Assembly (NCBI GenBank): GCA_028285585.1 | Contig: JANQOU010000013.1 | Coordinates: forward strand, 62,001-126,000 | Origin: Acidimicrobiia bacterium | Lineage (GTDB): Bacteria > Actinomycetota > Acidimicrobiia > Spongiisociales > ZC4RG35 | DNA: 64,000 nt | Direction: 5' to 3' | Shown: positions 26,012 to 35,269 of the stretch, one piece after another | How the letters are laid out: each line of letters begins with the position of its first letter | How positions within the stretch are numbered: the first letter of the stretch is position 1 | Translations under genes and position numbers: made by a program | The notes under the pieces: model-generated | The model's input: the letters and a program-made list of their open reading frames with translations, nothing else | Told to the model about the DNA's origin: nothing | Database searches by the model: none

Positions 26012-26482
26012 ATGGACATGAGGGTCACAAGAGACATCGACCGGCCAGCTCGGGAGGTGTTCGAGTTCTTCAGCGACGCTTCAAACAACCCGGACTGGCA
26101 AACCGGCATGGTCAGCTGTGAGTGGACAACGCCCCCGCCCGTCGGAGTCGGTTCCACCTACGAGCAGAAGGCCCAGTTCATGGGTCGGGACATCGTGTCG
26201 ATCTTTGAGGTCACTAGGTACGAGCCAGGTCGTCTACTCGCCATCGCCACCATCGAGTCCACCTTCCCGATCCAGGTTGTGCGAACCGTCGAGCCCCTGA
26301 GTCAAGACAAGTGCCGGGTCTCGGCGGAGATCACCGGAGGCCCACAAGGTCGAGTGGCCAGGTTGTTCGAGCCGGTGATGGCGCGATCGGCCCTCAAGTC
26401 GGTGAATCGCGACTACGACCGCCTGGTTCAGCTGCTCGAGTCCGCCAACTCCGCCACGACCGAGAACTCTCCTTCCGAGTAA
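26012..26482 (+). CDS. SRPBCC family (polyketide cyclase/START-like) protein
   Basis: A 156-residue helix-grip protein. It has the standard opening of the family (a VTRDIDRPAREVFEFFSDASNNPDWQ-like beginning), a central beta-sheet with a GSTYEQK turn, and a long C-terminal helix. SRPBCC proteins bind hydrophobic ligands; no ligand can be deduced. The start ATG 26012 is set by a -10 hexamer 6 nt upstream. Its last 55 bases overlap the 3' end of the convergent valS. Confidence 0.8.
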   Translation: MDMRVTRDIDRPAREVFEFFSDASNNPDWQTGMVSCEWTTPPPVGVGSTYEQKAQFMGRDIVSIFEVTRYEPGRLLAIATIESTFPIQVVRTVEPLSQDKCRVSAEITGGPQGRVARLFEPVMARSALKSVNRDYDRLVQLLESANSATTENSPSE

Positions 26483-28962
26483 TCGGCCTCGGCGGCTCGT
26501 GCCGCCTCCAGGAGGTCGAGCTCGCCTTCCTTTATCAGCGCGATCTGGTCAGCTGGAGCAGTCACCGACACTCTTTCGACCTCTGCCCGCATCGACACCT
26601 TGGCGTCGGACTTGACTCGACGCACCGCGGTCAGGACCTGGCTGACCAAGTCGGCCACCTGAGCCTCGCCGGTGAGTCCCTCGAACTCGTCGGCCGATGG
26701 CCATGACTCGCGATGAACCGAGCCCTGCCGCCACCAACTCCACACCTCTTCGGTGACGAAAGGAAGGAATGGTGCGAAAAGCCGCAAGTAGACCGACAAC
26801 GCAAGTTGTAGAGCTGCATGGGCCGAGTCGGCACCGGGCCCATCCCCGTAAGCCCTTGCTTTGACCAACTCGACGTAATCGTCGGTCCATCCCCAGAACG
26901 ACCGCTCGGCGGCCTCCAGAGCGCGCGTGTAGTCGTAGCTCTCAAAGGCTTGGGTGGCGTTGGCGACCGCTTCGGCAAGACCAGCCAGCATCGAGCGATC
27001 CAAAGGGTTGGTGATCGCCGACGCTTCGACATCGGAGTCCGTGAAACCGAGCGCAAATCGGCTGGCATTGAGGATCTTGATCGCCAGGCGACGGCCGATC
27101 TTCATCACACCGAAATCCACTGCCGTGTCCACGCCTGGCCGCCCGTTGCAGGCCCAATAACGAACCGCCTCGGAGCCATACTCTTCGATCAGCGGGAGCG
27201 GTGTGACGACATTGCCCAGTGACTTCGACATCTTCTTCCGGTCCGGGTCGAGGATCCATCCGTTGATCGTCGCTGTGTGCCAGGGAAGGACATCGTGCTC
27301 ATAGTGGGCGCGCACCGTCGTCGAAAACAGCCATGTGCGGATGATCTCCGGGCCCTGGGGCCTGATGTCCATCGGGAACACCCTCTCCCAAAGATCCGGG
27401 TCATCAACCCAATGGCCGGCGATTTGGGGTGACAGCGACGATGTCGCCCAGGTGTCCATGATGTCCGTGTCGCCGGTGAAGCCACCCGGCTGGCCGCGTT
27501 GGCTCTCGTCGTACCCCGGAGGAACATCGGAGAACGGGTCGAGCGGGAGCATGTCCGCAGGGGGGACTATCGGGTTGTCGAAGTCGGGCTCCGCCGCGTC
27601 ATCCAACGGATACCAGAGTGGGATGGGGACGCCAAAGAACCGTTGTCTCGAGATGAGCCAGTCGCCGTTGAGCCCCTCTACCCAGTCCTGGTATCGAGTC
27701 CCCATAAAGCCGGGCACCCAGCGCAACTCCTCCCCTCGCCCAACAAAGGTCTTGCGAAGCTCATCGTCGCGGCCACCGTTGCGTATGTACCACTGCCGGC
27801 TGGTGACGATCTCAAGAGGCCTGTCACCTTTCTCATAGAACTTGACCGGATGCATGATCTGCTTGGGCTCACCATCCATGTCACCCGACTCTGCGAGCAG
27901 CTCGGCCATTCGCCGTCTTGCCTGGTTGGGGAACAAACCTGCCAACTCTGCGTAGAAGGCTCCTCCCTCGGAGTCGAGCCAATCGGGCGTTTCCTCTTGG
28001 AACCGGCCGTCGTGCTGAATCACCGCCCTGGTGGGCAACTCCAGCTCTCGCCACCAAGTGACGTCGGTCGTGTCGCCGAAGGTGCAGATCATGGCGACGC
28101 CGGTGCCTCTGTCCGGTTCGGCCAGCGGGTGAGCGACCACCGGCACTTCAACTCCGAACAACGGCGAGGTCACAGTCGAACCGACGAGATCTGAGTACCG
28201 AGCGTCTTCGGGGTGGGCAACCAGTGCGACACAGGAGCAGATCAGCTCTGGTCGGCTGGTCTCGATGTATATCGGCTCACCGCCGGGCTTGCGGAAAGCG
28301 ACCTTGTGGTAGGCCCCGCCCTTCTCCCTGTCTTCGAGCTCGGCTTGAGCGACCGGGGTCTGAAAGTCGACATCCCACAGAACCGGCGCTTCTTGGGAGT
28401 AAGCCTCCCCTCGAGCCAGGTTGTTGAGAAACGCCACCTGCGACGTTCTCCGGCTGTGATCGTCGATGGTGGCGTAAGTCTGAGTCCAGTCGACGGACAA
28501 GCCGAGAGTCCTCCAGAGCTGCTCAAAGACCTTCTCGTCCTCGAGAGTGAGAATGTGGCACAAGTCGATGAAGTTGCGCCGACTGATCAGGACTGGGGGG
28601 TCGTGCGGCTCCTCCGGAGGGGCCAAGTCCGGGTCATACGGCAAGGAGGCGTCGCCACGAACGCCGTAGTAATTCTGGACTCGCCGCTCGGTGGGAAGCC
28701 CGTTGTCGTCCCAGCCCATCGGGTAGAACACCTCGCTCCCGGCCATGCGGCGGTAGCGAGCATGAGCATCGGTCTGGACGTAGCCAAACACCGAGCCCAT
28801 GTGAAGCGATCCCGACACGGTCGGCGGAGGGGTGTCTATCGAGAAGATCTCATCTCGTGTCTTGGCGCGATCGAACAGATAGGTGCCGTCGCTCTCCCAC
28901 CGCTCATCCCACTTCGCTTCGAGACCGTCCAGAGTCGGCTTGTCAGGGACGTTTCGTGTCAT
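26428..28962 (-). CDS. valS: valyl-tRNA synthetase, short archaeal-like subtype
   Basis: An 844-residue class I synthetase that charges tRNA-Val. The HIGH-type motif is SGSLHMGS, the KMSKS motif is DRKKMSKSLGN, and an editing domain lies between them (for example IETSRPELICSC). The YPMGWDDNGLPTERRVQN segment is characteristic of the archaeal-like bacterial subtype. The C terminus is short, lacking a long coiled-coil arm. I use ATG 28962; a TTG four codons upstream is possible. It is convergent with the SRPBCC gene (55-bp overlap). Confidence 0.95.
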   Translation of the reverse strand: MTRNVPDKPTLDGLEAKWDERWESDGTYLFDRAKTRDEIFSIDTPPPTVSGSLHMGSVFGYVQTDAHARYRRMAGSEVFYPMGWDDNGLPTERRVQNYYGVRGDASLPYDPDLAPPEEPHDPPVLISRRNFIDLCHILTLEDEKVFEQLWRTLGLSVDWTQTYATIDDHSRRTSQVAFLNNLARGEAYSQEAPVLWDVDFQTPVAQAELEDREKGGAYHKVAFRKPGGEPIYIETSRPELICSCVALVAHPEDARYSDLVGSTVTSPLFGVEVPVVAHPLAEPDRGTGVAMICTFGDTTDVTWWRELELPTRAVIQHDGRFQEETPDWLDSEGGAFYAELAGLFPNQARRRMAELLAESGDMDGEPKQIMHPVKFYEKGDRPLEIVTSRQWYIRNGGRDDELRKTFVGRGEELRWVPGFMGTRYQDWVEGLNGDWLISRQRFFGVPIPLWYPLDDAAEPDFDNPIVPPADMLPLDPFSDVPPGYDESQRGQPGGFTGDTDIMDTWATSSLSPQIAGHWVDDPDLWERVFPMDIRPQGPEIIRTWLFSTTVRAHYEHDVLPWHTATINGWILDPDRKKMSKSLGNVVTPLPLIEEYGSEAVRYWACNGRPGVDTAVDFGVMKIGRRLAIKILNASRFALGFTDSDVEASAITNPLDRSMLAGLAEAVANATQAFESYDYTRALEAAERSFWGWTDDYVELVKARAYGDGPGADSAHAALQLALSVYLRLFAPFLPFVTEEVWSWWRQGSVHRESWPSADEFEGLTGEAQVADLVSQVLTAVRRVKSDAKVSMRAEVERVSVTAPADQIALIKEGELDLLEAARAAEADYSEGEFSVVAELADSSS

Positions 28963-29041
28963 TTGGAGCGGCAAGGCTAATTCGCCCTCCAGCGCTATCC
29001 CCTACGCCTAGCGGACAGATCGGCGCCGCCCGGCGCCGACT

Positions 29042-32000
29042 TCACATGTTGCGGCGGTACTGGCCACCTACGTCGTAGAGCGCCCGGCTCATCTGACCCA
29101 GGGACGCCACCTTGGCGGTCTCCATCAGCTGGGCGAACAGGTTCTCGCCATGAACGGCGGCCCGTTGCAGGTCGGCAAGAGCCTGCTCCGCTGCCTCCGC
29201 ATTCCGATCCTGGAATGCGCGGAGATTGGAGATCTGGCGATCTTTGTCCTCATCGGTGGACCGAATGAGCTCCGTGGGGACTTCGAAAGGCGACCCCTCG
29301 CTCGAGAGGAATGTGTTGACACCCACGATCGGGTACTCCCCCGATTCCTTCCGCTGCTCGTAGTACAGCGACTCCTCCTGGATCTTGGTCCGCTGGTATT
29401 GACGCTCCATCGCCCCCAGGACGCCGCCCCTGCTGTTGATGCGATCAAACTCCATCAGCACCGCCTCTTCGACGAGGTCGGTCAGCTCTTGGATTACGAA
29501 GCTCCCTTGAAGAGGGTTCTCGTTCTTGTTGAGGCCCAGCTCGGCGTTGACTATCAGCTGAATCGCCAAGGCACGGCGGACCGACTCCTCGGTGGGAGTC
29601 GTGACGGCCTCGTCATACGCGTTGGTGTGGAGGCTGTTGGCGTTGTCGTAGAGGGCGTACAGCGCCTGAAGAGTCGTTCGAATGTCGTTGAAGCTGATCT
29701 CCTGGGCGTGCAAGGACCGGCCGGACGTCTGAACGTGGTACTTCAACTTCTGTGACCGCTCGTTGCCGCCGTAACGACGCTTGATCGCCTTTGCCCATAT
29801 CCGCCTCGCCACCCTCCCGATGACTGCGTACTCCGCGTCGAGCCCGTTCGAGAAGAAATACGAGAGGTTCGGTGCGAAGTCATCGATGTGCATCCCTCGC
29901 GCCAGGTAGTTCTCCACGTAGGTGAACCCGTTGGCGAGAGTGAAAGCGAGCTGGCTGATCGGGTTGGCCCCGGCCTCGGCCATGTGATACCCGGAGATAG
30001 AAACCGAGTAGAAGTTCTGGACGTCGTTGTCGACAAAGTACTGCTGGATGTCACCCATCATCCTCAGGGCAAACTCGGTGGAGAAGATGCACGTGTTCTG
30101 GGCCTGGTCTTCTTTGAGAATGTCTGCTTGGACCGTGCCGCGGACCCGACTCAGCGTCTTCGCCTTGATCTCGTCATAAACGCTGCCTGGCAACACTTGA
30201 TCACCACTGACACCCAGCAGGCGCAACCCCCGGCCGTCAGAGCCCTCGGGCAGCTCGCCCGCATACATCGGACGGCCCGACTCTCCATGCAGTTCACCAA
30301 GCTTGGCCTCGACATCACTCCAAAGGTCGTTCTCGGTGATGTAGGCCTCGCACGCCTGATCGATAGCGGCGTTCATGAAGAAGGCGAGGATCATCGGCGC
30401 CGGCCCGTTGATCGTCATCGAGACGGAAGTGGTCGGATCGGAGAGATCGAACCCGGAGTAGAGCTTCTTGGCGTCGTCAACTGTCGCGATGGACACTCCT
30501 GAGTTGCCCACTTTCCCATATATGTCGGGGCGCTCGTGAGGGTCTTCCCCGTAGAGGGTCACCGAGTCGAACGCCGTGCTCAGCCGCTTCGCCGGCATCC
30601 CTTGAGCCAGGTAGTGAAAACGTGCGTTGGTCTGCTCCGGTGGGCCCTCACCGGCGAACATCCGCGCCGGGTCCTCCTCCGTTCGCCTGAAGGGGAACAC
30701 TCCTGCGGCGTAGGGGAACTCACCGGGAACGTTCTCCTGGAGCAGCCATTCGAGACGGTCTCCCCACGACCTGTACCTGGGAAGAGCAACCTTTGAGACC
30801 TTGGTGTGCGAGAGAGTCTCGTACTTAAGAGGGACCTCGATCTCCTTGCCGCGGACCTGATAGGTGAAGGTGTCGGCGGCGTACTCTGCGACCATGTCAT
30901 CCCAACGCTCCAGTCCCTTCAGGCTGTCGGCGGTCAATTGCTCTCGAGCCTCGGTGATGGCCGATTGGAGATCAGCGTCGCTGGCCTCCATGGCTCCCTC
31001 CAGCCGATAGAGCTGCTCGGCGACCTCCGCTTGTCCCGTTGCCCAGGTGTTGTAACGACGGACCTCCTCGACGATTTCGGCCAGATAGCGAGACCGCTCC
31101 GGCGGCACGACATGCTGCTTTGCCTCATCAGCTGTCGGAAGCTCTGCATGAGACTCATAGCTCAATGCGGCAGAGAGTGCCTTGTACACCCGATTCGTGC
31201 CTGGATCGTTGAAGTCTGACGCCGTGCTCAGGTAAACGGGGAGGTCGGCGTCATCCGCCTCGAACAACTGACTGTTTCGCTTGTACTGTTTGCGGACATC
31301 TCTCAGAGCGTCGAGTGAGCCTTCCTTGTCGGCCTTGTTGATGACCACCAGGTCGGCGTAGTCGAGCATGTCGATCTTCTCGAGCTGCGTGGCCGCGCCG
31401 TAGTCCGCAGTCATCACGTACACCGACAGATCCGAGTAGTCGACGATCTCGGTGTCCGATTGGCCGATGCCCGAAGTCTCCAGGATCACAAGGTCGAAGC
31501 CGGCTGCCTTGACGACGTTCACCGCCTGGTGGATGTGTGGCGACATCGCGAGGTTCGGCTGGCGCGTCGCCAGAGACCGCATGTAGACCCGCGGATGCGG
31601 AAGAGAGTTCATGCGAATTCTGTCCCCCAGCAGCGCCCCGCCAGAGCGGCGCTTGGAGGGATCCACGGAGATCACCGCAACCCGAAGGTCGCCAAAGTCG
31701 GCGAGCAGTCTCCGCACCATCTCATCTACCAGACTCGACTTGCCAGACCCGCCTGTGCCGGTGATGCCGACGACGGGCGCCGTTGATCTCTCCGCCCTCC
31801 GCTCAACCTCGTCGAAGATGTCCTCGTACTTGTCGCCATAGTTCTCCGCAGCGGAGATGAGTGTGGCCAGAGCTCCTCGGTTGTCCGGGGTGACCGAGTC
31901 GATGTCGAAGTCGTCGCTCAGCTCACCAGCGGGAAAGTCCGCATTGGCAAGCATGTCGGAGACCATCCCCTGGAGGCCCATGACCCGACCGTCGTCTGGC

Positions 32001-32374
32001 GAGTAGATGCGGGTTATCCCGTACTCCTGAAGGTCATCCCCTTCTTCGGGGAGGATGGTTCCCCCACCGCCTCCGAATATGCGGATGTGGCCGGCATCCC
32101 TCTCGACGAGAAGATCGCGGAGATATCTGTAGAACTCGAGATGCCCGCCTTGATAGGAGGTGACTGCGATGGCGTGAGCGTCCTCGTCGACGGCTGCCTC
32201 GACGATGTCCAGGCCGCTTCGGTTATGACCCAGGTGGATCACCTCGGCGCCACTTGCCTGGAGAATTCGCCTGAAAATGTTGATGGACGCGTCGTGCCCG
32301 TCAAAAAGCGTGGTCGCAGTCACAAACCGGGCTTTGTTGCTCAATTCGTATGCTTGACCTGGTGTTTCGGGCAG
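29042..32374 (-). CDS. icmF: fused isobutyryl-CoA mutase IcmF, probable CTG start
   Basis: A 1110-residue fusion of a B12-binding domain (FDGHDASIN with the cobalamin-ligand His27, to about 145), a MeaI/MeaB-like GTPase chaperone (P-loop GTGGSGKSS about 205-213) and a mutase catalytic domain (about 560-1110). IcmF interconverts isobutyryl-CoA and n-butyryl-CoA using adenosylcobalamin; related fusions also act on pivalyl- or isovaleryl-CoA. The CTG at 32374 has GGAGG 6 nt upstream, a TACAGT -10 at 32398-32403, and gives the family's usual N-terminal length. A GTG at 32431 lies upstream of that promoter; TTG 32344 lacks a good ribosome site. Confidence 0.92.
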   Translation of the reverse strand: MPETPGQAYELSNKARFVTATTLFDGHDASINIFRRILQASGAEVIHLGHNRSGLDIVEAAVDEDAHAIAVTSYQGGHLEFYRYLRDLLVERDAGHIRIFGGGGGTILPEEGDDLQEYGITRIYSPDDGRVMGLQGMVSDMLANADFPAGELSDDFDIDSVTPDNRGALATLISAAENYGDKYEDIFDEVERRAERSTAPVVGITGTGGSGKSSLVDEMVRRLLADFGDLRVAVISVDPSKRRSGGALLGDRIRMNSLPHPRVYMRSLATRQPNLAMSPHIHQAVNVVKAAGFDLVILETSGIGQSDTEIVDYSDLSVYVMTADYGAATQLEKIDMLDYADLVVINKADKEGSLDALRDVRKQYKRNSQLFEADDADLPVYLSTASDFNDPGTNRVYKALSAALSYESHAELPTADEAKQHVVPPERSRYLAEIVEEVRRYNTWATGQAEVAEQLYRLEGAMEASDADLQSAITEAREQLTADSLKGLERWDDMVAEYAADTFTYQVRGKEIEVPLKYETLSHTKVSKVALPRYRSWGDRLEWLLQENVPGEFPYAAGVFPFRRTEEDPARMFAGEGPPEQTNARFHYLAQGMPAKRLSTAFDSVTLYGEDPHERPDIYGKVGNSGVSIATVDDAKKLYSGFDLSDPTTSVSMTINGPAPMILAFFMNAAIDQACEAYITENDLWSDVEAKLGELHGESGRPMYAGELPEGSDGRGLRLLGVSGDQVLPGSVYDEIKAKTLSRVRGTVQADILKEDQAQNTCIFSTEFALRMMGDIQQYFVDNDVQNFYSVSISGYHMAEAGANPISQLAFTLANGFTYVENYLARGMHIDDFAPNLSYFFSNGLDAEYAVIGRVARRIWAKAIKRRYGGNERSQKLKYHVQTSGRSLHAQEISFNDIRTTLQALYALYDNANSLHTNAYDEAVTTPTEESVRRALAIQLIVNAELGLNKNENPLQGSFVIQELTDLVEEAVLMEFDRINSRGGVLGAMERQYQRTKIQEESLYYEQRKESGEYPIVGVNTFLSSEGSPFEVPTELIRSTDEDKDRQISNLRAFQDRNAEAAEQALADLQRAAVHGENLFAQLMETAKVASLGQMSRALYDVGGQYRRNM

Positions 32375-32380
32375 TTCTGA

Positions 32381-32385
32381 CCTCC
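32381..32385 (-). promoter_or_regulatory. Shine-Dalgarno GGAGG deciding a CTG start
   Basis: GGAGG on the minus strand lies 6 nt before CTG at 32374 in the icmF frame. Confidence 0.5.
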
Positions 32386-32397
32386 GAGAACGACACC

Positions 32398-32403
32398 ACT
32401 GTA
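32398..32403 (-). promoter_or_regulatory. -10 hexamer TACAGT of icmF
   Basis: TACAGT would start transcription near base 32390 and give a leader of about 16 nt that contains GGAGG. It lies downstream of the in-frame GTG at 32431. Confidence 0.4.
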
Positions 32404-32464
32404 CCCCCGGCCAGAAGACTCCCCACGACACGCTGTGGATAACTCAGCTAAGTTCAGATGTGCT

Positions 32465-32773
32465 ATGCCTCAATACACCGGGAGGCTTCAGGGATCCGAT
32501 CTCGAGCCCACCACAGTGTTGGTGGACATCAGCGACGGCCGCTTCCGCATCTCGGCGGGCCGGCTCCACATCGGATCTTGGCGAATCGATGACATCAACG
32601 CCGAGCGGACATCCATCTATCGATTCGACCTGAACATCGACGGAGACCACTTCAACTTCTTCCCCGATGACCCTTCGGCTTTCTCCCACTCCGTGGGTGC
32701 CGTAGTTGATCTCACAGAGTCCACGGGGCGATTTGGCCTGAAAGCCCGGATCGAAAGAGCCGCCCAAGGCTGA
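32465..32773 (+). CDS. small protein of a domain family of unknown function (copy A)
   Basis: A 102-residue soluble, beta-rich protein. The segment DISDGRFRISAG, then GSWRIDDI, then a FDLNIDGDHFNFFPDD stretch aligns by eye with the first 85 residues of the membrane protein at 43418-44134, so both carry one domain. I recognise no named family. The ATG at 32465 is preferred over an upstream GTG at 32435, which is only 4 bases from the far end of the icmF open frame. It is divergent from icmF and followed 30 bases later by an SGNH hydrolase. Confidence 0.65.
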   Translation: MPQYTGRLQGSDLEPTTVLVDISDGRFRISAGRLHIGSWRIDDINAERTSIYRFDLNIDGDHFNFFPDDPSAFSHSVGAVVDLTESTGRFGLKARIERAAQG

Positions 32774-32803
32774 CATCCTCGGGTTTGGTGCCAAACTGAG
32801 TTG

Positions 32804-33550
32804 ATGGTGCGTCGCCTCCTCAAGAACGGAATGATCACAGGTGCGACCGTGCTCGGCCTCGAGGCGGCATATGCAGTTCTGCGGCCCGCCCCTGACCTGC
32901 CCGACTTCGATCCTTCCGGCGAGTTCGGCGACCCGGCCAACCCGACACTCAAAGTTGTCGTGCTCGGAGACTCCTCTGTCACTGCTCCCGGAGTAGACGG
33001 CCCGGAGCAGATTTGGATAAGCCTCGTCTGTGAGCGGCTCGCCGCGGATTACCACGTCGTGCTCGAGTCACTCGCAATCGGTGGATCAATGGCCCACAAC
33101 GTCATCGACAACCAGTTGGAAGAGGCAATCCTCTTCCGCCCCGACCTGGTGTTCGTCTCGGTTGGCGCCAACGACGTGATCAAGGGAGTTCCGCGGCGTC
33201 GATTTGCGAGGAACCTCGACCACCTGGTGGGCGAGCTGGCAAAGACCGGAGCAAACGTCATCCAGAGCGGTGTCGGCGAGTTGGGCTCGATCCCCAGGCT
33301 TCACCCGCCACTGAGCCAGCTCATGTCGAGGAGGGCTCGCCGATTCGACGAAGTCCATTGGAAAGTGGCGCGAACTCACAACACCGAGGTGGTTCATCAG
33401 AGGTCAGACGACATCAAGCTCTGGTATCAGGATCGAGATCTTTGGGCCGCCGACCTCTTCCATGTGAGCGCCGCGGGCCACGCAAGATGGGCCGAGGTCG
33501 CCTGGAAGACGGTTGGCCCCCTTGTCTACGGTGACGATGGACCGCGATGA
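32804..33550 (+). CDS. SGNH/GDSL hydrolase family protein
   Basis: A 248-residue esterase-fold protein. Block I is VVLGDSSVTAPG (nucleophile Ser), block II resembles SLAIGGSMAHNV (oxyanion Gly), block III is VGANDVIKG (Asn) and block V is DLFHVSAAGH (Asp/His). All four conserved positions are present, so it is probably active on an ester or acyl group. An N-terminal hydrophobic helix (about residues 10-25) may anchor it to the membrane. It overlaps the next gene's start by 14 bp. Confidence 0.85.
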   Translation: MVRRLLKNGMITGATVLGLEAAYAVLRPAPDLPDFDPSGEFGDPANPTLKVVVLGDSSVTAPGVDGPEQIWISLVCERLAADYHVVLESLAIGGSMAHNVIDNQLEEAILFRPDLVFVSVGANDVIKGVPRRRFARNLDHLVGELAKTGANVIQSGVGELGSIPRLHPPLSQLMSRRARRFDEVHWKVARTHNTEVVHQRSDDIKLWYQDRDLWAADLFHVSAAGHARWAEVAWKTVGPLVYGDDGPR

Positions 33551-33950
33551 GGCTCTGCGTCGCCTGACCGGCTCGCGATCGGCCAGATTGGCGACCGTCA
33601 GACCTGACTCGACACCACACGTTGTGCCGATCGTCTTTGCTGTCATCGGCGGCGACATCGTCACGATGATCGACCACAAGCCGAAGACGACTCAGAACTT
33701 GCAGCGTCTTCGCAACCTCGAAGCCAACCCGCGTGCCTCCGTGCTGGTCGACCACTACGGTGAAGACTGGGAGCAGTTGTGGTGGGTGAGAGTGGACGGC
33801 GACGCCAGGGTGATCGGCGACGGACCGGAGCATGAGAGAGCTGCGGCAGCGCTGGCCGGGAAGTACGGCCAATACCTGGACCGCCCGCCGACCGGCCCCG
33901 CGATCATCATCCCCATGGGGCATGTCAGCTGGTGGGTGAGCAGCGTCTGA
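33537..33950 (+). CDS. PPOX-class F420-dependent oxidoreductase (TIGR03668-like)
   Basis: A 137-residue split-barrel protein. Its opening (RDEALRRLTGSRSARLATVRPDSTPHVVPIVFAV) and a later RLRNLEANPRASVLVDHY match the Rv0121-like F420-binding group. Such proteins use reduced deazaflavin F420 to reduce small molecules; the substrate is unknown. It overlaps the SGNH gene by 14 bp, so it is likely co-translated. The last 26 bases overlap the convergent cyclo-ligase gene. Confidence 0.8.
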   Translation: MDRDEALRRLTGSRSARLATVRPDSTPHVVPIVFAVIGGDIVTMIDHKPKTTQNLQRLRNLEANPRASVLVDHYGEDWEQLWWVRVDGDARVIGDGPEHERAAAALAGKYGQYLDRPPTGPAIIIPMGHVSWWVSSV

Positions 33951-34470
33951 CACCCGACTCGGTTGCCAGCCACTCGACCCTCTGGTCGTAGGCGAGCATC
34001 GGAACCGTCGGAACCACCCGAGACTCGACTGTGACACCTACAGCATCGGTCAGGGACCGACGCTCGGCGAGAATCCGGTCATAGAAGCCGCCACCCCGCC
34101 CGAGACGGCCGCCGCCTTCGTCGAAGGCAAGCCCCGGAGTCAGGAAGACATCTATCTCATGGACTGGCACCACCGGGCCCTGATCCGACGGCTGCTCCAT
34201 CCCGAAGCGATGCACCTCTCGGCCGACTTCACGGTCTCGGAAAGTGAGGCTCCCGTCGGGCTCCACGCGCGGCAGCACCCACCTCCATCCCGGAAGTCTC
34301 TCGAACAGGGAGCTCAAATCGACCTCGTCGGGCATGGCAAGAAACGCTGACACGGTGCCGGGCAGCTTGCGTGACAGCCATACGAAGAGGCCGGAAACCA
34401 CTAGAAGACCGGCTCCCGGGTCAAGCGGGCCGGCTGACCGGATCCTGCCGCGCATCTCACTCTTGTCCAC
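33925..34470 (-). CDS. 5-formyltetrahydrofolate cyclo-ligase family protein
   Basis: A 181-residue protein. The family core FLTPGLAFDEGGGRLGRGGGFYDRIL (in parts: PGLAFD, then GRLGRGGGFYD) forms the ATP/phosphate and folate-binding loop, preceded by a PRVEPDGSL strand. The enzyme converts 5-formyl-THF to 5,10-methenyl-THF using ATP, in folate one-carbon metabolism. The GTG at 34470 is 6 nt after a TACGCT hexamer, so leaderless. The N terminus (about 30 residues) is less typical of the family. Confidence 0.85.
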   Translation of the reverse strand: MDKSEMRGRIRSAGPLDPGAGLLVVSGLFVWLSRKLPGTVSAFLAMPDEVDLSSLFERLPGWRWVLPRVEPDGSLTFRDREVGREVHRFGMEQPSDQGPVVPVHEIDVFLTPGLAFDEGGGRLGRGGGFYDRILAERRSLTDAVGVTVESRVVPTVPMLAYDQRVEWLATESGVRRCSPTS

Positions 34471-34476
34471 CTGGGG

Positions 34477-34482
34477 AGCGTA
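34477..34482 (-). promoter_or_regulatory. -10 hexamer TACGCT, leaderless promoter of cyclo-ligase gene
   Basis: TACGCT ends 6 nt before GTG 34470. The divergent plsC promoter lies 26 bp away, so the two promoters share one short control region. Confidence 0.5.
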
Positions 34483-34508
34483 TAGCGTTCGGGGCGGGAG
34501 GCCTCGTC

Positions 34509-34514
34509 TACGCT
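34509..34514 (+). promoter_or_regulatory. -10 hexamer TACGCT, leaderless promoter of plsC-like gene
   Basis: TACGCT ends 8 nt before GTG 34523. The same hexamer serves the divergent gene at 34477-34482. Confidence 0.4.
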
Positions 34515-34522
34515 CGCATACC

Positions 34523-35269
34523 GTGCATTGGATTGCGATTGTGCTGAAGACGGCACTCACCTGGACGGTGGGAGTGCTGATCACCATCGTTTGCGCGCTA
34601 TCCGTCATGGCCATAGCTCTCGTGAAGGACACTGCTCCTGCGATCGACAAGATCATTCTCTTCTGGAGCAAGACCTGGCTCGTGACCTCAGGCACGAAGC
34701 TCACCGTGGAAGGCGCAGAGCACATCGACCACGAGGTGTCCTACATAGTCGTTGCCAACCATCTGTCGACACTCGACATCATGGTGTGCTTTCTCGCCAC
34801 CCGTCTGCCGATCCGCTACTTGGCGAAGAAAGAGCTGTTCCAGATTCCGATCCTGGCTCAGGGGATGAGAGCGGTCGGAATCATCGAAGTCGACCGCCAG
34901 GCCAGGGGTTCCATCCATGCGACGGTGAACCGGCAGGCGAAACAGCTCATCGAGAACCGCCGGTCGCTCATCATCTACCCCGAAGGAACCCGCCCCCGAG
35001 ACGGTGTCATGAAGCAGTTCAAGAAGGGGGCTTTCACGATGGCCATCGCAGGAGGACTGCCGATCCTTCCCATGTCGATTCACGGAACCTACGAAGCCGC
35101 TACCCCGGGGCGGCCCTGGTTCAGAGGCGGGGCGGTGAAGGTCGTCATCGATCCTCCGATCTCGACGAGTGACATGACGCCGGCCGATACCAGCGCTCTC
35201 CGTGACCAGGCGCGCTCGATCATCGCCGAACGAGTGGCCGACATGGGTGGAGACGTAGGTAGGCACTGA
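34523..35269 (+). CDS. plsC: 1-acyl-sn-glycerol-3-phosphate acyltransferase (PlsC family)
   Basis: A 248-residue membrane-bound acyltransferase with an N-terminal hydrophobic helix (about residues 5-30). It has the catalytic NHLSTLD (HX4D) motif and the YPEGTRPRDG (EGTR) motif, and a later LPILPMSIHGTYE block. It transfers an acyl chain to lysophosphatidic acid to make phosphatidic acid, the substrate of CdsA. The GTG start is set by a -10 hexamer. The stop abuts the GTG of the next gene directly (TGAGTG). Confidence 0.88.
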   Translation: MHWIAIVLKTALTWTVGVLITIVCALSVMAIALVKDTAPAIDKIILFWSKTWLVTSGTKLTVEGAEHIDHEVSYIVVANHLSTLDIMVCFLATRLPIRYLAKKELFQIPILAQGMRAVGIIEVDRQARGSIHATVNRQAKQLIENRRSLIIYPEGTRPRDGVMKQFKKGAFTMAIAGGLPILPMSIHGTYEAATPGRPWFRGGAVKVVIDPPISTSDMTPADTSALRDQARSIIAERVADMGGDVGRH

